From: Candidatus Roizmanbacteria bacterium CG11_big_fil_rev_8_21_14_0_20_36_8
GTDB taxonomy: Bacteria > Patescibacteriota > Microgenomatia > UBA1406 > GWC2-37-13
Length of the DNA stretch: 8,868 bases
Assembly (NCBI GenBank): GCA_002796045.1
Contig: PCVM01000102.1
Coordinates: 1 to 8,868 of the forward strand
Direction: 5' to 3'
The notes beneath the pieces were generated by a model. The model was not told where the DNA came from. It did no database searches and saw only the letters and a list, made by a program, of their open reading frames with translations. Made by a program: the position numbers and the translations under genes. How positions within the stretch are numbered: position 1 is the first letter of the stretch; each line of letters begins with the position of its first letter. Shown here in pieces: positions 6,278 through 8,868 of the stretch.

Positions 6278-6347
6278 AGATTTTATTGTTGAGATGCTGA
6301 AATGGATTAGGCATCTTTCTGAATTCTGAAACAAGTTTAAAATGACA
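6257..6347. repeat. Long imperfect stem-loop (about 91 nt)
   Basis: The left arm 6257-6280 pairs with the right arm 6325-6347 over about 22 positions, with one bulge, one mismatch and one G-U pair. The core is AAACTTGTTT facing AAACAAGTTT. Inside it a second perfect stem, AGATGC (6292-6297) with GCATCT (6311-6316), closes a 13-base loop. The nested structure could be a folded RNA or the remains of a small inverted-repeat element. No clear target-site duplication flanks it. Confidence 0.8.
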
Positions 6348-6361
6348 TTCGTGATTTAATT

Positions 6362-6432
6362 TAGAGATAACCTCTAGTTCCAACTGCTGCAGTTGACAAA
6401 GATAAAATGGGATCAAAGCATGTTGCTTTTGA
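6362..6432. repeat. Three consecutive small hairpins
   Basis: TAGAG-ATAAC-CTCTA (6362-6376), CAACTG-CTG-CAGTTG (6381-6395) and ATCAAAGCA-TGT-TGCTTTTGAT (about 6412-6433, with one extra T in the right arm) follow one another closely, just after the long stem-loop. Each pairs perfectly or nearly so. A run of stems of this kind in otherwise AT-rich sequence is what a structured non-coding RNA would look like. I cannot name a family. Confidence 0.6.
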
Positions 6433-6696
6433 TAAAAAATGAACTGAAATATTGTTTTAATTTATGGCTCTATAATAATACATCGATCGATACTACGAGA
6501 TTTGCACTCAAATACCAAGACTGATAAAAATAATTTGACATGAGTCGTGACAAAACAATGCCGGCTTTTGTGACAATCAATAGCTTGAAATGGGGTTTTA
6601 ATAGTAAATTTATTGTAATTGCGTTGGTTTGCTGCAGTAACAAAAAATATAATATCTAAAAATCATAAAAAAATGTACAGATGTGGGTTGATAAAA

Positions 6697-6705
6697 TTAT
6701 GCACA
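6697..6705 (+). promoter_or_regulatory. DnaA-box-like site
   Basis: TTATGCACA fits the relaxed DnaA-box consensus TTWTNCACA. It faces the two tandem boxes at 6860-6879, which lie on the other strand. Confidence 0.4.
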
Positions 6706-6859
6706 ACTCAAAATAGACTTTAGGTATATGTAAATTCATGTTTAATTCACAAATAATCACCTACGATCTTCAAATTTAGATATCGAGTATAAACTGATCA
6801 AATTTTCAAGATTGTTGAAAATAATACTGACTAAAATCGGGTGATTAATAAAAAATGAA

Positions 6860-6879
6860 TGTGGATAGATTGTGGATAA
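6860..6879 (-). promoter_or_regulatory. Two tandem DnaA-box-like sites
   Basis: On the plus strand TGTGGATAG (6860-6868) and TGTGGATAA (6871-6879) lie 11 bases apart in the same orientation. The second is the exact complement of the consensus DnaA box TTATCCACA; the first differs at one base. The sequence around them is very AT-rich, with GTATACATATAC at 6895-6906. With the 1.5-kb gene-free setting this makes a candidate part of a replication origin, but a full cluster of boxes and a neighbouring dnaA gene are not seen. Confidence 0.5.
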
Positions 6880-7286
6880 ATAATTTATTGTTTTGTATAC
6901 ATATACTCAGGTAGGGTACTCGAACATAACGATTATATTTATTGAATTGGCAAATTAGATGAAGATTTGCTACATTAGGACTATTTCGTTTTAGATTGTT
7001 CTCAAGGCAATTTTTGATGTGAACGTGTACGACTTTAAATTATTGCAGTTTAGCTTATTGTAAAAGCCCGATCAATTATCAATATAAATATTATCCTAAG
7101 CGTTAGTACTAATGGATTTCGCTCTCAGTGTTTACATAATTTATAGTTATTGTCGTAGTAACATTTACGTTCTTTTGAGCCTTTAAAGAGCCTAAAAAAT
7201 ACTACAAATTATAAATTGCTATCGGATTTATTAATACAAATATTTATAGGATATTGACTAGTGAATAAGGTTTGATGAAGCCTAAT

Positions 7287-8207
7287 TTAACGGAGTGGGA
7301 AAATCCTATAAGCTTCGTTCCATTGTTTGAAGCTTACCGGTTTTTTTCCTTCTGGCTGTACGATTTTTAGAATTATTTTGTTGTTAATCAAATCCAGATC
7401 TAGAAGCTTCAATCTCAGCTCTTTGTTATTAGAGATGATTTTAGTCCATATTCCAGGCCAGGTTGTAAATGCACGATATTTACGATTGATATTTACCGCT
7501 TCATTATCTTTGCCTTTTAAGGCTTTATCAAGTATTTTAAGCTCGACTAAGCCATCTTGCTTTTTGATGCTTTTGGTAAATGTTGCCATGTCATTATTCT
7601 GGGGATACGTCGCTATGTCAAGACCATTGATTAAGTCTGACAAGGTGCTTTGAATTAACTTTGATGCAATTGGTGCGATCTGAGATTCAATATCTAACCT
7701 TGTGGTAGACTCTCCGATCGGAAACTCTTGTTGTTTGATAATATTTCCTTGATCCATATTTTCATTTACCTGAATAAGCGTGATCCCGGTTTTATTATCG
7801 CCGTTTAGAATAGGATATATTAAAGGCGATGGACCTCTGTATTTTGGAAGCAGCGAGGGGTGAACGTTCCAAAACCCATATTTTAGACTGTTTAGAAGTT
7901 TTATTGAAAGAAATTGGCCATAAGCAAAGACGATCCCAAGGTCAATCTTTTTTTTGGCCATCATTTCAATTAGCAATTCTTCATTTTCAGGACTGATAGC
8001 TTTATCAAATACATCGATACAATGTTTGACTGCATATTCTTTTACAGGAGTTTGAGTATTTAAAAGGCGCTTTCCAGAGGGTTTATCAGGTTGTGTAACA
8101 ATTAATGAGATTAAGAGTGCGGTTCCATTCAGAAGTTTGTCCAAAAGCTTGACTGAGAGTGCGGGGCTTCCGAAATAGGCAATAGAAATTTTCTTCTCCT
8201 TTGTCAT
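7287..8207 (-). CDS. fmt: Methionyl-tRNA formyltransferase
   Basis: 306 residues, close to the usual length. It transfers a formyl group from 10-formyl-tetrahydrofolate to Met-tRNA(fMet), making the initiator tRNA for bacterial translation. The N-terminal Rossmann domain has YFGSPALSVKLL (11-22) and the VTQPDKPSGK loop (37-46). The catalytic set is Asn114 and His116 in NVHPSLLPKYRGPSPL (114-129) and Asp152 in NENMDQGNI (148-156). The C-terminal OB-like domain shows RKYRAFTTWPGIW (242-254) and PEGKKPVSFKQW (285-296). I chose the ATG at 8207, one base after the stop of the upstream gene. A TTG seven codons earlier would overlap that gene and adds nothing conserved. No Shine-Dalgarno sequence is seen, so coupled translation with the upstream membrane protein is likely. 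Beyond its stop lies the gene-free region; only a weak hairpin is visible there. Confidence 0.96.
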   Translation of the reverse strand: MTKEKKISIAYFGSPALSVKLLDKLLNGTALLISLIVTQPDKPSGKRLLNTQTPVKEYAVKHCIDVFDKAISPENEELLIEMMAKKKIDLGIVFAYGQFLSIKLLNSLKYGFWNVHPSLLPKYRGPSPLIYPILNGDNKTGITLIQVNENMDQGNIIKQQEFPIGESTTRLDIESQIAPIASKLIQSTLSDLINGLDIATYPQNNDMATFTKSIKKQDGLVELKILDKALKGKDNEAVNINRKYRAFTTWPGIWTKIISNNKELRLKLLDLDLINNKIILKIVQPEGKKPVSFKQWNEAYRIFPLR

Positions 8208-8208
8208 A

Positions 8209-8706
8209 TTATTCTGAGGAAAATTCAAATGTTTTTTCTATTAGTGGGGATAATCCGACTGACATTGAGGCTGTGATGTACTTTTCAGTTTTTTGGTGTT
8301 TTGTAGTAAGAATTGTCAGATCTTTGTTAGTTGTTAATATCGCTGGTTGATTTGAAATAACTATGGATTTTGAAGATTCTTTTGGAGGAGATATTTTTAA
8401 ATCTGAACAATTAAGCCTTATGAATTGACTTAAGTCGTCAGATTCTAATACCGCTTCAGTTGAGCTTTCTTTTTTAATTTTTAGGTAAGATGGATATAAA
8501 AACTCGACTTTGCATCCAGCATGCTTAAGAGACAGATAATTATTAAAAGGTGGTTTCGAGGTGGGTGGTGAGGGAGTAATACTCAATAGATACGCAATTG
8601 CTTTGTTTTCAGATTCAATCGTTTTGCCGTATGAAAAACCAAGAATAAAAACCATTACAACAGCCAGAACGATAATTAATATTATTGGGCCTTTCTTTTG
8701 TTTCAT
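8209..8706 (-). CDS. Membrane-anchored protein of unknown function (single N-terminal helix)
   Basis: 165 residues. A short basic N-terminus (MKQKK) is followed by one hydrophobic helix at about 7-25 (PIILIIVLAVVMVFILG), then a polar region and a proline-rich linker TPSPPTSKPPF (44-54). The rest (about 55-165) should face outward and holds Cys65 and Cys100, which could form a disulfide. The part around KHAGCKVEFLYPSYLKIKK (61-79) resembles the small extracytoplasmic domains with an F-x-YPS-x-(W/L) strand that are frequent in Patescibacteria. I know no function for them. The start at 8706 is preferred over a GTG six codons upstream, because that GTG overlaps the promoter hexamer TATACT (8715-8720). 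The gene is followed by fmt after one base, so the two form one transcription unit. Confidence 0.75.
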   Translation of the reverse strand: MKQKKGPIILIIVLAVVMVFILGFSYGKTIESENKAIAYLLSITPSPPTSKPPFNNYLSLKHAGCKVEFLYPSYLKIKKESSTEAVLESDDLSQFIRLNCSDLKISPPKESSKSIVISNQPAILTTNKDLTILTTKHQKTEKYITASMSVGLSPLIEKTFEFSSE

Positions 8707-8714
8707 ACCAAACA

Positions 8715-8720
8715 AGTATA
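8715..8720 (-). promoter_or_regulatory. Putative -10 element of the membrane protein-fmt unit
   Basis: On the minus strand TATACT ends eight bases before the ATG at 8706, which predicts a leaderless or nearly leaderless mRNA. A TTGTCA on the same strand (8746-8741) could be its -35, but at 20 bases the spacing is long. That site overlaps the -35 of the divergent promoter. Confidence 0.5.
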
Positions 8721-8739
8721 ACACGTTGATTTCTTGGAC

Positions 8740-8769
8740 TTGACAAGATATGAAGTAATCCTGTATAGT
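8740..8769 (+). promoter_or_regulatory. Strong sigma70-type promoter reading off the right edge
   Basis: TTGACA (8740-8745, all six consensus bases) and TATAGT (8764-8769, five of six) are 18 bases apart. This is the only place in the window with a full consensus -35 and good spacing. Transcription should start near 8776. Its -35 lies in the near-palindrome CTTGACAAG, which the divergent membrane protein-fmt promoter may share. Confidence 0.75.
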
Positions 8770-8775
8770 TAAAAC

Positions 8776-8868
8776 GATCCTCCAAATGAAATGTCTTGTT
8801 GAAATCTTTTTTGAACATGCAAATTTCTAGGGTGACCCTCGGGAGGAATCTGGAGGGAACATCGTGTT
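8776..8868 (+). other. 5' end of an unidentified transcript (leader or structured RNA), cut by window edge
   Basis: The predicted RNA starts GATCCTCC. It contains the small hairpin AGGG-TGA-CCCT (8829-8839) and two purine-rich blocks, GGAGGAATC (8842-8850) and TGGAGGG (8851-8857). The 5' CCTCC (8779-8783) can pair with either block. A 14-codon frame MKCLVEIFFEHANF lies at 8786-8830. A GTG at 8864 sits six bases after GGAGGG and could start a coding region. I could not match it to RNase P RNA, tmRNA, SRP RNA, 6S RNA or a riboswitch that I know. It is either a structured RNA gene or a regulated mRNA leader. Confidence 0.5.

Larger units (their letters stand above)
5787..7286. other. 1.5-kb AT-rich region without a recognisable gene
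   Basis: I find no convincing coding region on either strand; open frames are short and interrupted. By hand count, bases 5821-7260 are about 26% G+C. Bases 5821-6240 are about 20%. Bases 6241-7020 are about 29%, with G clearly above C on the plus strand (about 133 against 92). The contents I can support are the dut promoter at the left end, a hairpin cluster at 6238-6432, DnaA-box-like sites at 6697-6705 and 6860-6879, three copies of AAATATATTAA (around 5823, 5863 and 6063), and short palindromes GCATCGATGC (5877-5886) and ATCGATCGAT (6482-6491). No tRNA or rRNA signature was found. Genes on both sides run on the minus strand. For a compact genome this much empty sequence suggests an origin, a non-coding RNA or a decayed gene. 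Confidence 0.85.

Noticed and set aside
6077..6292. 71-codon open frame with a TTG start in the gene-free region
   Set aside because: It lacks a promoter or family resemblance, is dominated by Asn, Ile and Tyr as expected from AT-rich noise, and runs into the stem-loop arm at its end.
6257..6347. Miniature inverted-repeat transposable element
   Set aside because: The arms are imperfect, no clear target duplication flanks them, and no second copy occurs in the window; kept only as an alternative reading of the stem-loop.
5787..7286. tRNA genes or a CRISPR array in the gene-free region
   Set aside because: No GTTCRA-type T-loop sequence with matching acceptor arms was seen on either strand. 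The repeats present are irregular and too short for CRISPR.
8208..8228. Longer fmt start at a TTG
   Set aside because: It would overlap the upstream gene and adds seven unconserved residues; the ATG one base after that gene's stop is better.
177..8706. Alternative genetic code with UGA read as glycine
   Set aside because: The 113-residue gene ends at a TGA just before a hairpin, and the other genes are full length under the standard code with no internal TGA.
8615..8818. 67-codon minus-strand frame across the divergent promoter region
   Set aside because: It is an out-of-frame shadow of the membrane-protein gene and runs through both promoters.
8776..8868. Possible 5' end of RNase P RNA (GGAGGAATC resembling the conserved GAGGAAAGUCC)
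   Set aside because: The resemblance stops after GAGGAA; the nearly invariant AGUCC does not follow and the next bases do not match the usual continuation.

Overview
This window comes from an AT-rich bacterium with compact genes, the standard genetic code (TAA, TAG and TGA all act as stops) and almost no Shine-Dalgarno sequences. Several genes have a -10-like hexamer that ends only six bases before the ATG, which suggests leaderless mRNAs. Together with the small-genome gene set and a short membrane-anchored protein of a type common in Patescibacteria (CPR), this points to a CPR/Microgenomates-like genome. That placement is an inference and no marker gene here proves it.

Left part (1-3191): the 5' end of an AbrB/MazE-like antitoxin or regulator gene runs off the left edge. 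It is divergent from dprA (DNA-uptake and recombination mediator). rpiB (ribose/galactose-6-phosphate isomerase family) converges on dprA with a 3-base gap. A TatD-family metallo-hydrolase is divergent from rpiB across a 43-base promoter region, and its reading frame contains a perfect 30-bp palindrome. Next comes a 113-residue protein that I do not recognise, with its own promoter. It is closed by a strong hairpin shared with the convergent glycosyltransferase gene.

Middle (3189-5786, minus strand): dut and thyA are adjacent in the order dut-thyA. They encode consecutive steps (dUTP to dUMP to dTMP) and are probably co-transcribed. A GT4-type glycosyltransferase follows 27 bases downstream with its own -10 element.

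Gene-free region (5787-7286): 1.5 kb with no convincing gene and about 26% G+C by hand count (about 20% in its first 420 bases). It holds a cluster of hairpins around 6238-6432, including a long imperfect stem of about 90 nt. It also holds two tandem DnaA-box-like 9-mers at 6860-6879 and a third looser match at 6697-6705. It may be a replication origin or carry a non-coding RNA; neither is proven.

Right part (7287-8868): a membrane-anchored protein gene and fmt (methionyl-tRNA formyltransferase) form a tight two-gene unit on the minus strand. Divergent from it is the best -35/-10 promoter in the window. It drives a transcript that leaves the window after about 90 nt and begins with a CCUCC that can pair with either of two downstream GGAGG sequences. 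It could be a structured RNA or a regulated mRNA leader.
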